From Simiduia agarivorans SA1 = DSM 21679 (GTDB lineage Bacteria; Pseudomonadota; Gammaproteobacteria; Pseudomonadales; Cellvibrionaceae), in assembly GCF_000305785.2 (NCBI RefSeq), contig NC_018868.3, positions 2,328,001 to 2,392,000 on the forward strand: DNA of 64,000 bases. The letters run 5' to 3'. The position numbers and the translations under genes are program-made. The notes under the pieces are model-generated. The model made no database searches and had not been told where the DNA came from. It saw nothing but the letters and a program-made list of their open reading frames with translations. Shown here piece by piece: positions 45,671 through 54,589 of this stretch. Every line of letters starts with the position of its first letter. The stretch's first letter is position 1.

Positions 45671-46834
45671 TTACCGCTCAAAGGGCGTGTGTGCGAGTAA
45701 TTCTCCGTCGCGCATCATCCATCTGCCACGGCACACATTGCCGGTGATCGTCAGCGCTTGCGGGTCGACCAGATTAAAATCCGCGCCGCCTTTCACCGCC
45801 ACCTTGCCCGCCGCTAAACCCAGCGCACGTGCAGGATTGGTGGTAATCACGCGCAGCGCATCCGGTACGCCGAGAGACTTGTTGCGAATCAACGCCGCGG
45901 TTTCCGCCCACAGACTGTCGATAGACGCGAGCTCCAGTCCATCCAATTGGCCGGCCGCATTGAAGTGCGGCAATGAGCCTTGTGCATCGGATGAAAAACA
46001 CAATTGCGACAGGGGCGCGCCCTGCGCCATGGCATAGAGCAGCGCGTCGTGGGCCGGGCGCTCGCCCATAGCCAATATGGCGTCCGTGGTACTGGTGGTG
46101 AAATCGACCCAACCGCCCCGCTTGGCGAAACCGACACCCTGATCGATCAGGCGATCATTGCGTCCCATATGGGTGGGCAGGAATTGATTGACCGGTAATG
46201 CCGTATTGTCGGCCACCTGATTCAGCAAGGTCAGTCCGGAAGGGTCTTCACCCACATGAATACTGACGGCGCCACCTTTGCCCGCCAACATGGCGGCTAC
46301 GCGCACGTCGCTCACCACCCGCGCCAGCTCCTGCCAACTGGGCTGGGAACCCCGGTGATCGGCGATGGCAATTTCACCCACGCCGATCACCGGCTGCACC
46401 AGCATCAGATCATTGCGCAGATTCCCGGTCAGCGTTTTGACCGGAATTTCGTAAGAACCCGAGTGCATAAAGCAGTTCAACCCGAACGCATTGAGCGACT
46501 GGGTCTTGCCATAGAGATCTGCCAGGCTGCGACAGGTGGCGTCGGTACCCAACACACCTACCAGGTGGGTGACACCGGCACGCACGGCGTCGGTCGGCTG
46601 CAGTTCGGGCGTGCGGGTCGCAAACCCACCCTCACCACCGCCGCCGGCAATATGGGCCAATGAATCCACAAAGCCCGGCACCAACCACTGGCCCTGCGCA
46701 TCGTATTGCTCGCAAGCGATACCACTGAGCGTAAGCTGTTTATCGATCGCCAGCACCTGCGTACCGGCCACCAACAGATCGCACAAGCCCAAATCCTGCG
46801 GCGCATAAACGCGCGCGTTTTTAATCAACAACAT
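45671..46834 (-). CDS. Isoaspartyl-dipeptidase-like amidohydrolase with altered metal site
   Basis: The 387-residue protein aligns along its length with IadA (M38 amidohydrolase), which splits beta-aspartyl dipeptides. Substrate-binding positions known from E. coli IadA are kept: Glu68 in GGGGE, Thr97 in LGTDA, Tyr128 in GSYEIP, Arg161 in ADHRG, Arg225 in THMGRN and Ser287 in SSDAQGS. Metal ligands His61, His193, His222 and Asp283 are also present. However the first His of the HxH motif is Leu59 (VDSLAH instead of DQHVH), and the carboxylated Lys is Glu154 (GEIAIADHR). A one-metal enzyme is possible. ATG 46834 with GTGGA upstream is the start. It should release Asp and Arg from cyanophycin dipeptide. 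Confidence 0.85.
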   Translation of the reverse strand: MLLIKNARVYAPQDLGLCDLLVAGTQVLAIDKQLTLSGIACEQYDAQGQWLVPGFVDSLAHIAGGGGEGGFATRTPELQPTDAVRAGVTHLVGVLGTDATCRSLADLYGKTQSLNAFGLNCFMHSGSYEIPVKTLTGNLRNDLMLVQPVIGVGEIAIADHRGSQPSWQELARVVSDVRVAAMLAGKGGAVSIHVGEDPSGLTLLNQVADNTALPVNQFLPTHMGRNDRLIDQGVGFAKRGGWVDFTTSTTDAILAMGERPAHDALLYAMAQGAPLSQLCFSSDAQGSLPHFNAAGQLDGLELASIDSLWAETAALIRNKSLGVPDALRVITTNPARALGLAAGKVAVKGGADFNLVDPQALTITGNVCRGRWMMRDGELLAHTPFER

Positions 46835-46844
46835 AATTTTCCAC

Positions 46845-48278
46845 TCAGGCAAAGCCCAGTACACCGGCGGCCATCACAGCGGCGGCCGAGAGCGCAAACA
46901 ACACCAGATAGAAGCGCCAGATAAACCCTATCCAATCCAGCCAATCAATGCGAGCGGCACCCAGACAACCCATGAGGGCCGCACTGGTGGGCACCAGCAT
47001 ATTGGTAAACCCATCACCCAGCTGAAACGCCAATACCGCCGTTTGCCGGCTGACGCCCAGCAGGTCCGCCAGCGGTGCCATCAACGGCATGGTCAATGCG
47101 GCCTGGCCCGAACCCGAGGTGACAAAAAAATTGAAGCCACTTTGAAATACCAGCATACCCAGCGCCGTGAGCGCTGCCGGCAATTCAGATAAAGCGTCGG
47201 CGCAGACGAACAACAGGGTGTTCAGCACGCTGGGACTGGCCGGGTCATCGCCGCCCAATAACAATACAATCCCTTTGGCGAATGCCACAATCATCGCTGC
47301 CGGCAACAGTTGTGCACTGCCGGCCCGAAACGCTTCCAGCGCACTGTTGGCGGTCATCTGGTTCAATCTGAACAGCGTGCCGACCAGGCCCGCGGCCAGG
47401 CCGATACAAAAAAATTGCGTCGCTATTTCGGGCAGGTAATAGCCGCGCTGGGTTACCCCCCAGACCATCCAGGCCACGCCCAGAATCAACACGGCCAACA
47501 CCAGCCATTGACCCGACTGCAACGGCGCGGGGTTAACCGAATGGCCGCTGCCCTGTGGCACTACGCCAGCCGATCCGCGCACGCGCCGGCCATAGCGTGC
47601 AATCCACACCATACCCACCAGCGTGAACAGCAACCACAAGCCCATGCGCACCGACGCACCGGACAACAGCGGGACGCCGGCAATCCCCTGCGCAATGGCC
47701 ACGCCAAAGGGGTTCATCCAGGAGGCGGCGAAGCCCACCTGGGTGGCCACGTAAGTCACCACCACCGCACACAGCTTGTCATAGCCCAGGCGTGCCATCA
47801 CCGGCACCAGCATGAGCGTGAAGGGTATGGCCTCCTCGCCCATACCGAACACGGCGCCGGCCAGCGAAAACACAAAAAACAGGCCGGGCAGCAACCACAC
47901 CGGCTCGCCCTCGGCGCGCGCAATCAATCGCTCCAGTGCCGCCTCCACGCTGCCAGTGGCAAACACCACACCAAAGGCGCCGCCGGTGATCAGAATAAAC
48001 GCGAACACGCCAATGGCAGAGCCCCATTTGTCACCGGCAACCAGCCCTTCAAACAAGGTGTTGAACAGGCCCATGCCGCCGCCCTCCGCGAACAACGGCA
48101 GGCCCACTGGCGCATCTGCATACCGGAACGAACCCGGATCGATCACGGATTTTCCGTCCACCTGTAAGGTGTCGGCGAAGTAGCCGCCCGGCACCCACCA
48201 ACCCACCAGCCAGGCCAACAAGGCAATGGCCATGAGAATCAGCCAGGTATCTGGCATGGTTATTTTGCGGTCTGTCAT
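46845..48278 (-). CDS. YfcC family transporter, proposed dipeptide or arginine importer
   Basis: The 477-residue protein has about twelve membrane segments and belongs to the YfcC/DcuC-like group of the ion-transporter superfamily. Typical pieces are GMGEEAIPFTLMLVPVMARLGYD near 150, VGFAASWMNPFGVAIAQGIAG and LGDGFTNMLVPTSAALMGCL near the C-terminus. YfcC proteins are annotated as putative basic amino acid antiporters without firm substrates. Its position 10 bp before the dipeptidase gene and after the TonB receptor suggests inner-membrane import of beta-Asp-Arg or arginine. That substrate is inferred. Confidence 0.85.
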   Translation of the reverse strand: MTDRKITMPDTWLILMAIALLAWLVGWWVPGGYFADTLQVDGKSVIDPGSFRYADAPVGLPLFAEGGGMGLFNTLFEGLVAGDKWGSAIGVFAFILITGGAFGVVFATGSVEAALERLIARAEGEPVWLLPGLFFVFSLAGAVFGMGEEAIPFTLMLVPVMARLGYDKLCAVVVTYVATQVGFAASWMNPFGVAIAQGIAGVPLLSGASVRMGLWLLFTLVGMVWIARYGRRVRGSAGVVPQGSGHSVNPAPLQSGQWLVLAVLILGVAWMVWGVTQRGYYLPEIATQFFCIGLAAGLVGTLFRLNQMTANSALEAFRAGSAQLLPAAMIVAFAKGIVLLLGGDDPASPSVLNTLLFVCADALSELPAALTALGMLVFQSGFNFFVTSGSGQAALTMPLMAPLADLLGVSRQTAVLAFQLGDGFTNMLVPTSAALMGCLGAARIDWLDWIGFIWRFYLVLFALSAAAVMAAGVLGFA

Positions 48279-48378
48279 GCTTACTTACTGCCCGGGTCCG
48301 TTAGCGGTGTTAACTCTGCGATTCGGAAAATAACGGGGCAACGACACCGATCGCTGCCCCGCGCGTGGATCACAACAC

Positions 48379-51270
48379 TCAGAATACGTAGTTATACCGC
48401 AAGCTCATGTACCGGCCCATGGTGGAGTGATTGCTGTAATCCACATTGGAAGCCGAACCGAATACGTCCGGGGCATTCTTGTCGAGCAGATTCCGCACGC
48501 TTAATTGCAGAAAGGAATCATCGTCAAACACATACCCGAGACTGGCATTCAGGAGTGTCACCGCCGGGATCTCAACCGTGTCATCTTTATTGAGGCCATA
48601 GGCATCCAGAATCTCGGCGCGGACATTGCGCAAATCATCGTTATAACTGTGAGTGTAGTTGGCTGCAATGCGCGCGCGCCAGCCATCGGCCTGCCAGCTC
48701 AGCGCCACATTTGCACGCAGGCGCGGATAACGGAATTCGCCCGCCCACTGTTCGGTGCCGCTCGACGGGGACAATTGCTCTTCAAAGTTGGCCAGATACG
48801 ATGCGTCGGCGGTCAGCTTCAGGCTGCTGCCGTCCAGATCAATGTACTGGGTATAGGCCAGGTCCACACCATCGGTTTTCTGGAAACCCGCGTTTAGAAG
48901 CTGAAAATGCGCGTCAATCAATTCAAATTGATTGTCTGCAGGATCACCCACTGGGGCAAGCAACAAACCTGGCGTGCCTGTAGGCAGGTCGGCATAGTTG
49001 CCAGTGGTAACCACCACGCCTTCTGTATTTCCGGCCAATGTTTGTCGAACATAGTCATCCTGGTCCAGTTTTACCAGGTCTTCATAGTCGATGGCCCAGT
49101 AATCCAGGTTTATCTCTATATTGTCCGTTGGACGCAACAGCACACCGGCAGACCATGTCTCCGCGGTTTCCGGTTCCAGCATCGGATTTGCAACTACCTC
49201 CGTAAACAGTGTGGGTGTTTTGGACTCACCCTGGCACAGGTCTCCGTATTCTGTGCTGACAAAATCGATGTTTTCGTCACAGTAGGCGGTATAAATATTC
49301 AGCGTTGTTCCTTGTCCAGCTTGGGCCAGACTGGGCGCGCGGAATGAGGTTGACCAATTAGCTCGCAAGATCAATTCATCCAAAGGCTGATAACGCAGTC
49401 CCACCTTTGGATTGACACTTGACCCAAAATCACTGTAGTCGTCGTATCGGGCCGCCAGCTGAATCTCCATATTATCCAGTACCGGCACATAGACTTCACC
49501 GTAGGCGGCAAATAATTCCCGACTGTAGCTCACATCCGTGGCTGAAAAACCCAATACCGGCTCATCATTTTCATTGGTCGCCAAGGCAATAGGCGATGGC
49601 GTGTCGGTGGCCGACTCTTCGCGGTATTCCACACCAAATGCAGCGCCCACACTACCGGCCGGCAGGCTGAATAATTCGCCGGACATTTTCGCATCCAGCG
49701 TGGTCAATTCCGATTTACCCTGGCGGGTCGCCTGGGTCCGGAAAAAACCGGCATCCACCGCCTGATCCACCTGCCCACCGAAGGGGTTGTACCACAAGGT
49801 GCTGCTGCCCAGATCTTCGCAACTGCTGTTGCCGTTATAGCGGTAGTCGCGGTTGGCGATATCCACGCTGTACTGATCCGCCAGACTGCCATCGGCACAC
49901 AGGTTGCCCAGCAGGGCGTGGGTGACCAGCTCGCGTACATAATAGCCGTCGGTGGCGTTTTGCTCCGATTCACTGCGACCGTGGCTGGCAGCCACTTCCC
50001 AACTCCAGTCATTAGCCAGATCGCCGCGCAACCCGGTCACAAACCGGGCACTCTGGGTATCCACTTCTACCGAACGAGGATCGGGAAAAGATCCAAACAC
50101 CGTCATAAAATCATCGCCTGCCGACAAAATCACATCGGCAACCGTGTCGGTCGGAAATGAACCGAAACCGCCGGCATCCGCAGAAGCCAGAATATCGGCT
50201 GCCAACTCGGGATTCTGATCCCAACCCGGATGAAATGCACTGACGGGTAAATTGAAAGACTTAGGAGAAGAAACGCCACGCGAGTGATTATCCTGCAGCA
50301 TTAACTCGTTAAACCACTCCACGGAGTCCGACACATCCATGGAGAATTGCGCCGTCACCCCCAGCGCTTCCATTTCACCCTCTGCCGAATAGTAGTCATT
50401 GGCATTAAGCGCGCAGTATTGACCGTAGTCACCCACACCCGGTGTTGCGCATCCGGATTCAATCACGTCGCCAGTGGAACCGTAGTTGGTATCCATCCAG
50501 TACAGGTCGTTGAAGGAGGGAAAAATGCCATCAATACTCGGGCGCTTGGAGACAGCGGTTTCTTCCCGATCGCGCTCAAAGGTGGCGTTGCGTTTGAAAT
50601 AATCCACTACCACCAGGGTGTTGGTATCATCGGTGGTGTGACCAAACACCGCATTCATATTGAGCCGTGCATCGTCGGTATCGGCCCAGGAATCGCCGTA
50701 ATTCAGATCCAGCTCAAAACCGTCAAAGTCATCGCGCAGAATAAAATTCACCACGCCGGCCACCGCATCTGCACCGTACAGCGCCGATGAACCACTGGGT
50801 AAAATTTCAATGCGCTCAACGGCTGCCATGGGAATGCTGTTCACATCCACAAACGATTCGCTGCCTTTGGCAAAGGAACTCACACTGACACGACGCCCGT
50901 TAATCAGTGTCAGGGTCGAGCTGGTGCCCAGACCGCGCAGTGAAATACCGGCGGAACCCACGGGCGTTTGCGACGACAAAGGGCCGGCACCTTCAGTGGT
51001 GAAAGTGCCCGTGCCGCCGCCGGTAAGCGACACCTCTTCAAATAATTCGCTTAAGGTGTTGGCACCACTGGCGACAATGTCATCGCGGTTTATCTGTACT
51101 GCTTGCACCGCGCCTTCCAGATCCAGGCCCTTGATGTTGGTGCCCGTCACCAGCACTTCTTCCACCGGTTTTTCCAGCAATTGATCTTGCGCCAGTGCTG
51201 GCATGGCGCAGGTCAGGCCAAGGGCAAGCTGAATGGCGGTACTGAGGCGTCGTTTTTGGGGCGTATTCAT
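48379..51270 (-). CDS. TonB-dependent outer-membrane receptor, proposed for cyanophycin fragments
   Basis: The 963-residue product has a signal peptide (STAIQLALGLTCAMPALAQ) and a plug domain beginning EEVLVTGTNIKGLDLEG, with GLGTSSTLTLINGRRVS and YGADAVAGVVNFILRDDF. A 22-strand-type barrel follows, ending in the aromatic terminus SLRYNYVF. ATG 51270 (MNTPQKRRLSTA) starts a normal signal peptide; the open frame upstream runs through leader hairpins and is not used. It heads the seven-gene minus-strand series containing transporter, dipeptidase, regulator, cyanophycinase and AstA genes. Its ligand may be cyanophycin oligomers or beta-Asp-Arg, which is inference from context. Confidence 0.9.
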   Translation of the reverse strand: MNTPQKRRLSTAIQLALGLTCAMPALAQDQLLEKPVEEVLVTGTNIKGLDLEGAVQAVQINRDDIVASGANTLSELFEEVSLTGGGTGTFTTEGAGPLSSQTPVGSAGISLRGLGTSSTLTLINGRRVSVSSFAKGSESFVDVNSIPMAAVERIEILPSGSSALYGADAVAGVVNFILRDDFDGFELDLNYGDSWADTDDARLNMNAVFGHTTDDTNTLVVVDYFKRNATFERDREETAVSKRPSIDGIFPSFNDLYWMDTNYGSTGDVIESGCATPGVGDYGQYCALNANDYYSAEGEMEALGVTAQFSMDVSDSVEWFNELMLQDNHSRGVSSPKSFNLPVSAFHPGWDQNPELAADILASADAGGFGSFPTDTVADVILSAGDDFMTVFGSFPDPRSVEVDTQSARFVTGLRGDLANDWSWEVAASHGRSESEQNATDGYYVRELVTHALLGNLCADGSLADQYSVDIANRDYRYNGNSSCEDLGSSTLWYNPFGGQVDQAVDAGFFRTQATRQGKSELTTLDAKMSGELFSLPAGSVGAAFGVEYREESATDTPSPIALATNENDEPVLGFSATDVSYSRELFAAYGEVYVPVLDNMEIQLAARYDDYSDFGSSVNPKVGLRYQPLDELILRANWSTSFRAPSLAQAGQGTTLNIYTAYCDENIDFVSTEYGDLCQGESKTPTLFTEVVANPMLEPETAETWSAGVLLRPTDNIEINLDYWAIDYEDLVKLDQDDYVRQTLAGNTEGVVVTTGNYADLPTGTPGLLLAPVGDPADNQFELIDAHFQLLNAGFQKTDGVDLAYTQYIDLDGSSLKLTADASYLANFEEQLSPSSGTEQWAGEFRYPRLRANVALSWQADGWRARIAANYTHSYNDDLRNVRAEILDAYGLNKDDTVEIPAVTLLNASLGYVFDDDSFLQLSVRNLLDKNAPDVFGSASNVDYSNHSTMGRYMSLRYNYVF

Positions 51271-51298
51271 GGTGCGTGTCTCTCTTGGGTTTTTATCA

Positions 51299-51332
51299 TT
51301 TTCGCCGGCGAAAAATCCCGCCCTGAGGCGGG
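51299..51332 (-). promoter_or_regulatory. Paired hairpins in the receptor leader
   Basis: TTTTCGCCGGCGAAAA (51299-51314) is a perfect 16-bp palindrome. Beside it CCCGCC (51317-51322) and GGCGGG (51327-51332) form a six-pair stem. On the minus strand the second stem is transcribed first and is followed by ATTTTT, resembling a short intrinsic terminator about 45 bp before the receptor start. It could act as an attenuator, or the palindrome could bind a regulator. Confidence 0.45.
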
Positions 51333-51512
51333 TAAGCAGGGAGTTCGCCATCACAATCTCGGCATTCATTGTGCCCTGATGATCTCGGACAACAAGTCGC
51401 GAGCCAGCCCTGACAACTGCCACCAAACGAGAAAAAAGAATTTAAAAACAGAGACTTAGGAGACATCCGAAAGCCGAGAGCCACCGCTTTCGATATACAC
51501 CCTGGTCGCAAA

Positions 51513-51540
51513 ACTGTAATTGCGGCGCGGGTTTTACAGT
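51513..51540. promoter_or_regulatory. Spaced inverted repeat ACTGTAA-N14-TTACAGT
   Basis: ACTGTAA (51513-51519) is inverted exactly at 51534-51540, with the two half-sites 21 bp apart centre to centre, two helical turns. It lies about 100 bp before the aspartase start and inside the divergent region, a suitable place for a site of the AraC/GlxA-type regulator encoded in the cluster. Binding is inference. Confidence 0.45.
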
Positions 51541-51637
51541 AAAGAGACAACCCACTGCCAATGCGCGCCAGCGCCCGGCACATAATCGCGTTTATCCGGC
51601 AAGATGCGCGCACCTGAATTGCCAGAGGCTCTACGCC

Positions 51638-52987
51638 ATGCCCTCAATAAACACGTCCTCCCTGCCACCCTGTCGCGACGAAGGCGACAGCCTGGGTACG
51701 GTGACGGTACCCGCGCACGCACTGTATGGCGCACAAACCCAACGCGCGCTGGTCAACTTTGAACAGCTGCGCGAGCCGATGGCACACCACCGGGAATTCC
51801 TGCGCGCTTTCGGTGAAATCAAACTCGCCTACGCACGGCGCAACGCGTCCCTTTGGCCCGAGTCTATCGGCACTGCGGTGATCGCTGCCTGCGGTGAATT
51901 AATCGCGGGCGAACTCGACCCGCATTTCCCCATCAGCATGTTGCAAGGTGGCGCCGGCACCGCCACCCACATGAACGTAAACGAGGTCATTGCCAACCGC
52001 GCGCTGCAACGGCTGCAATTGCCACCGGCGAGCTACCAGGTGATACACCCGAACGATCACATCAATCTCGGACAATCCACCAACGATGTATATCCCAGTG
52101 CCCTGCGTATCGCGTTAATCCGGTGGAATAAACGTTTGTGCAGTGAAATCGACCCGCTGATCGCATCCCTGCAATCGGTTGCAGCGCGTTGTGAACAGCA
52201 CCAGAAATTGGGCCGCACCCAATTGCAGGATGCGGTGCCCATGCACGCGCACGCAGAAGTGCTCGGCTGGCGCGACGCCCTGATGGCCGCACGGGATCAT
52301 CTGTTGGCCGTCAGTGAACCACTCAACTGTTTGAATCTGGGTGGGACGGCGATCGGCTCGGGGCTGAACAGTGGCGACATGACCGGCGTTTTCGGGTCTT
52401 TGGTTTCTATCACCGGACTGAACCTGGAACCGGCGCAGAATTGTTACCGCGCCTCGTGGGATTGTGGCGACTTACTGTCTCTGGCATCAGCCCAAAAACG
52501 CCTGGGACTGTGCATGAGTAAAATCGCCAGCGATTTACGCCTCCTGGCCAGCGGCCCGAAAGGTGGACTGAATGAATACCACCTGCCCGCGCGCGCACCT
52601 GGTTCCTCCATCATGCCCGGCAAGGTGAATCCGGTGATTGCAGAGTTCATCAATCAGGTCGGGTTTGATTGCAGCGGGCGCGAACACGCCGTGGCGTTAG
52701 CCTGCGAGCAAGGCCAGTTGCAACTCAATGCGTTCCTGCCGCTGATCGCCCATCACCTGCTGACCAACGCTCAAACGCTCTCGCACGCCGCGCGCCTGTT
52801 CCGCGCCCACGCCATCGACGGACTCAGGTTTAATCCGGAGGCCGCCATCGCCACATTAAATCGCAGCCATGCAAAAGCCACCGCCTGGGTGCCCAGGCTC
52901 GGCTACAGCGCGGTGGTTAAATTGCTTGAGCAAGCCGAGCAGCGCGGCTGTGACATCGACACCCTCGCCCAGGCGCTCACAGAATAA
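51638..52987 (+). CDS. aspA: Aspartate ammonia-lyase
   Basis: This 449-residue aspartase/fumarase-family lyase should convert L-aspartate to fumarate and ammonia. Landmarks are VPAHALYGAQTQRALVNF, GAGTATHMNVNEVIANRAL, HPNDHINLGQSTNDVYPSAL, GRTQLQDAVPMHAHAEVLGW and the mobile loop GSSIMPGKVNP at 322-332. GQLQLNAFLPLIAHHLL favours aspartase over fumarase. It is slightly shorter than most aspartases (about 470). It is divergent from the receptor and followed by a second cyanophycinase, so it would consume the aspartate released from cyanophycin. Fumarase activity cannot be excluded. Confidence 0.86.
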   Translation: MPSINTSSLPPCRDEGDSLGTVTVPAHALYGAQTQRALVNFEQLREPMAHHREFLRAFGEIKLAYARRNASLWPESIGTAVIAACGELIAGELDPHFPISMLQGGAGTATHMNVNEVIANRALQRLQLPPASYQVIHPNDHINLGQSTNDVYPSALRIALIRWNKRLCSEIDPLIASLQSVAARCEQHQKLGRTQLQDAVPMHAHAEVLGWRDALMAARDHLLAVSEPLNCLNLGGTAIGSGLNSGDMTGVFGSLVSITGLNLEPAQNCYRASWDCGDLLSLASAQKRLGLCMSKIASDLRLLASGPKGGLNEYHLPARAPGSSIMPGKVNPVIAEFINQVGFDCSGREHAVALACEQGQLQLNAFLPLIAHHLLTNAQTLSHAARLFRAHAIDGLRFNPEAAIATLNRSHAKATAWVPRLGYSAVVKLLEQAEQRGCDIDTLAQALTE

Positions 52988-53143
52988 AAACCCATTGGCA
53001 ATCAGGTTTGACGGGTTTTATCAGCATGCGCCACGCCTGTGCAGATTTGCGGCAACAGGCTGGCGCTGTCCCAGGCAGTCCACCACATTAGCGTGGCAGC
53101 CGAGGTATGACTGCCCAACATAACGCTAACAAAGGGCTCCCGC

Positions 53144-54553
53144 ATGAACCATTTATTCCGCACGCTCAGCCTGTGCACTGTCTTTTCGACATCGATGCTG
53201 ATCACATTGCCGGCCTCGGCCAGCTGTTTGCAAACCGAAGCCGAAAACAACAACGCAGAGACCGACGCCAACGGCCCGGTCTGCGCCAATGAAACCGTGG
53301 CCGGCGACATTGCCAACCGGCGCGATACCGATTGGTACTACCTGGATGTGGCAGGCCCCAGTCAGATTTCCATTGCGCTCGATCACAGCAGTGGCGATGA
53401 TTTTGATTGGTATTTTTATCCCGCCAGCGGCAGTTACACGGCTAGTGCAACCTCAGGCAACATACCGGAAACCGGCACCGCCAACGCGCCTGCCGCCGGT
53501 CGCTATTTCATTAAAGTGACCCGCTACAGCGGGCGTGGAGATTACCAACTCAGTACCAGTGGCTACAGCAGTGGCGGCGGTGACACCGGTGGCGGCACCG
53601 GCAATTGCGGCTACGGCGACCGGCCAGCAAAACCCGGCCCCTTGTCCGCCTCGCTCTTGGGTAACGCCAATGACCGCTGCGTAGACACCAGCAATGGTGA
53701 CGGCGGCTTGCTGCTGATGGGCGGCGGCACCGATGTGGATGCGGCCTTCGTCCAGCGCGTGGCACCCAAAATCCAGGGCGGCGATATTGTGGTTTTGCGC
53801 ACCAGTGGTACCGATGCCTACAACGATTACCTGCAATCACTGACCAATGCCGATTCAGTGGAAACACTGATTGTGGATCGTCGCTCGCTCGCCGATGACG
53901 CTTACGTGGAATGGGCGGTGAAATCGGCGGAGTTTGTCTGGATTGCCGGCGGCGACCAGTCGGATTACCTGAATCAATGGGCCAACACCAAACTGGCCGC
54001 CGCCATTGACCACGTGTACCAGAAAGGCGGCGTCATCGGTGGCACCTCTGCCGGCAATGCGGTGCAGTCACAACACATCTATGACCCGGACGGTATCCCG
54101 GGCGTGTATTCCGAGGAGGCGGTGACCGACCTGTGCCATGCCTACATCAATCTATCGCGCGACTTTTTGTCCACGCCGCTGATGACCGGCATCATTACCG
54201 ATACCCATTTTGCCCAGCGCGACCGGATGGGCCGTTTGATGGTGTTTATGGCGCAATTGCCCAGCGATACCGTGGGCATTGGCGTGGACGAAGCCACGTC
54301 CATCTATTTCGATGCCTCAGGTCTGGGCGTGGTGGATGGCGACAATGCGGTCTATGTATTAAAAGAAAACGCCAGCACCCAGCGCACACAAGCACAATGC
54401 GGCCAAGCGGTAATCTACCAGAACCTGCAGCGCTACCGCCTGACCCGGGGCGACACCTACAACCTGACCACGGGCAACAGCAGTGTGGGTACCAAAGCCA
54501 TTGGCATTGATGGCACAAAGTCGAGCTTTTATATCAACCAGCCCTACAACTGA
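53144..54553 (+). CDS. Exported cyanophycinase with N-terminal PPC-like domain
   Basis: The 469-residue protein has a signal peptide (SLCTVFSTSMLITLPASAS). A bacterial pre-peptidase-like beta domain follows (about 30-145: DTDWYYLDVAGPSQISIALD, AAGRYFIKVTRYSGRGDYQL), then a Gly/Thr/Ser linker. The S51 domain carries nucleophile Ser302 in IGGTSAGNAVQS and His355 in ITDTHFAQRDRMGRL, followed by GIGVDEATSIYFD. WIAGGDQSDYL before the serine is typical of cyanophycinases. This architecture suggests a secreted extracellular (CphE-like) enzyme. It lies 156 bp after aspA on the same strand. Several cysteines suggest disulfides. Confidence 0.88.
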   Translation: MNHLFRTLSLCTVFSTSMLITLPASASCLQTEAENNNAETDANGPVCANETVAGDIANRRDTDWYYLDVAGPSQISIALDHSSGDDFDWYFYPASGSYTASATSGNIPETGTANAPAAGRYFIKVTRYSGRGDYQLSTSGYSSGGGDTGGGTGNCGYGDRPAKPGPLSASLLGNANDRCVDTSNGDGGLLLMGGGTDVDAAFVQRVAPKIQGGDIVVLRTSGTDAYNDYLQSLTNADSVETLIVDRRSLADDAYVEWAVKSAEFVWIAGGDQSDYLNQWANTKLAAAIDHVYQKGGVIGGTSAGNAVQSQHIYDPDGIPGVYSEEAVTDLCHAYINLSRDFLSTPLMTGIITDTHFAQRDRMGRLMVFMAQLPSDTVGIGVDEATSIYFDASGLGVVDGDNAVYVLKENASTQRTQAQCGQAVIYQNLQRYRLTRGDTYNLTTGNSSVGTKAIGIDGTKSSFYINQPYN

Positions 54554-54563
54554 TCGCGGGATC

Positions 54564-54589
54564 ACTGCCACGCGCCCGCGCGTGGCAGT
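54564..54589. terminator. Strong hairpin between convergent genes
   Basis: ACTGCCACGCG (54564-54574) pairs perfectly with CGCGTGGCAGT (54579-54589) around a CCCG loop, an 11-bp stem. It lies directly after the cyanophycinase stop and touches the stop of the convergent binding-protein gene. No T-run follows on either strand, so a bidirectional terminator role is likely but not certain. Confidence 0.6.

Larger units (their letters stand above)
51271..51637. promoter_or_regulatory. Divergent control region of the cyanophycin-use genes
   Basis: These 367 bp separate the receptor (minus) and aspartase (plus) genes and hold no gene I can support. They contain two adjacent palindromes near the receptor start and one spaced inverted repeat in the middle, listed separately. 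Promoters for both directions must lie here. I see no convincing sigma-70 pair. Confidence 0.6.

Noticed and set aside
51271..51426. N-terminal extension of the TonB receptor to 51426
   Set aside because: The extension crosses leader hairpins and places about 50 unrelated residues before a normal signal peptide. ATG 51270 is the natural start.
53144..54553. Reading the second S51 protein as an alpha-aspartyl dipeptidase (PepE type)
   Set aside because: It is much longer, exported and has GGTSAGN plus the THFxxRxRxGRL and GVDEAT motifs of cyanophycinases, and it lies in a cyanophycin-like cluster.
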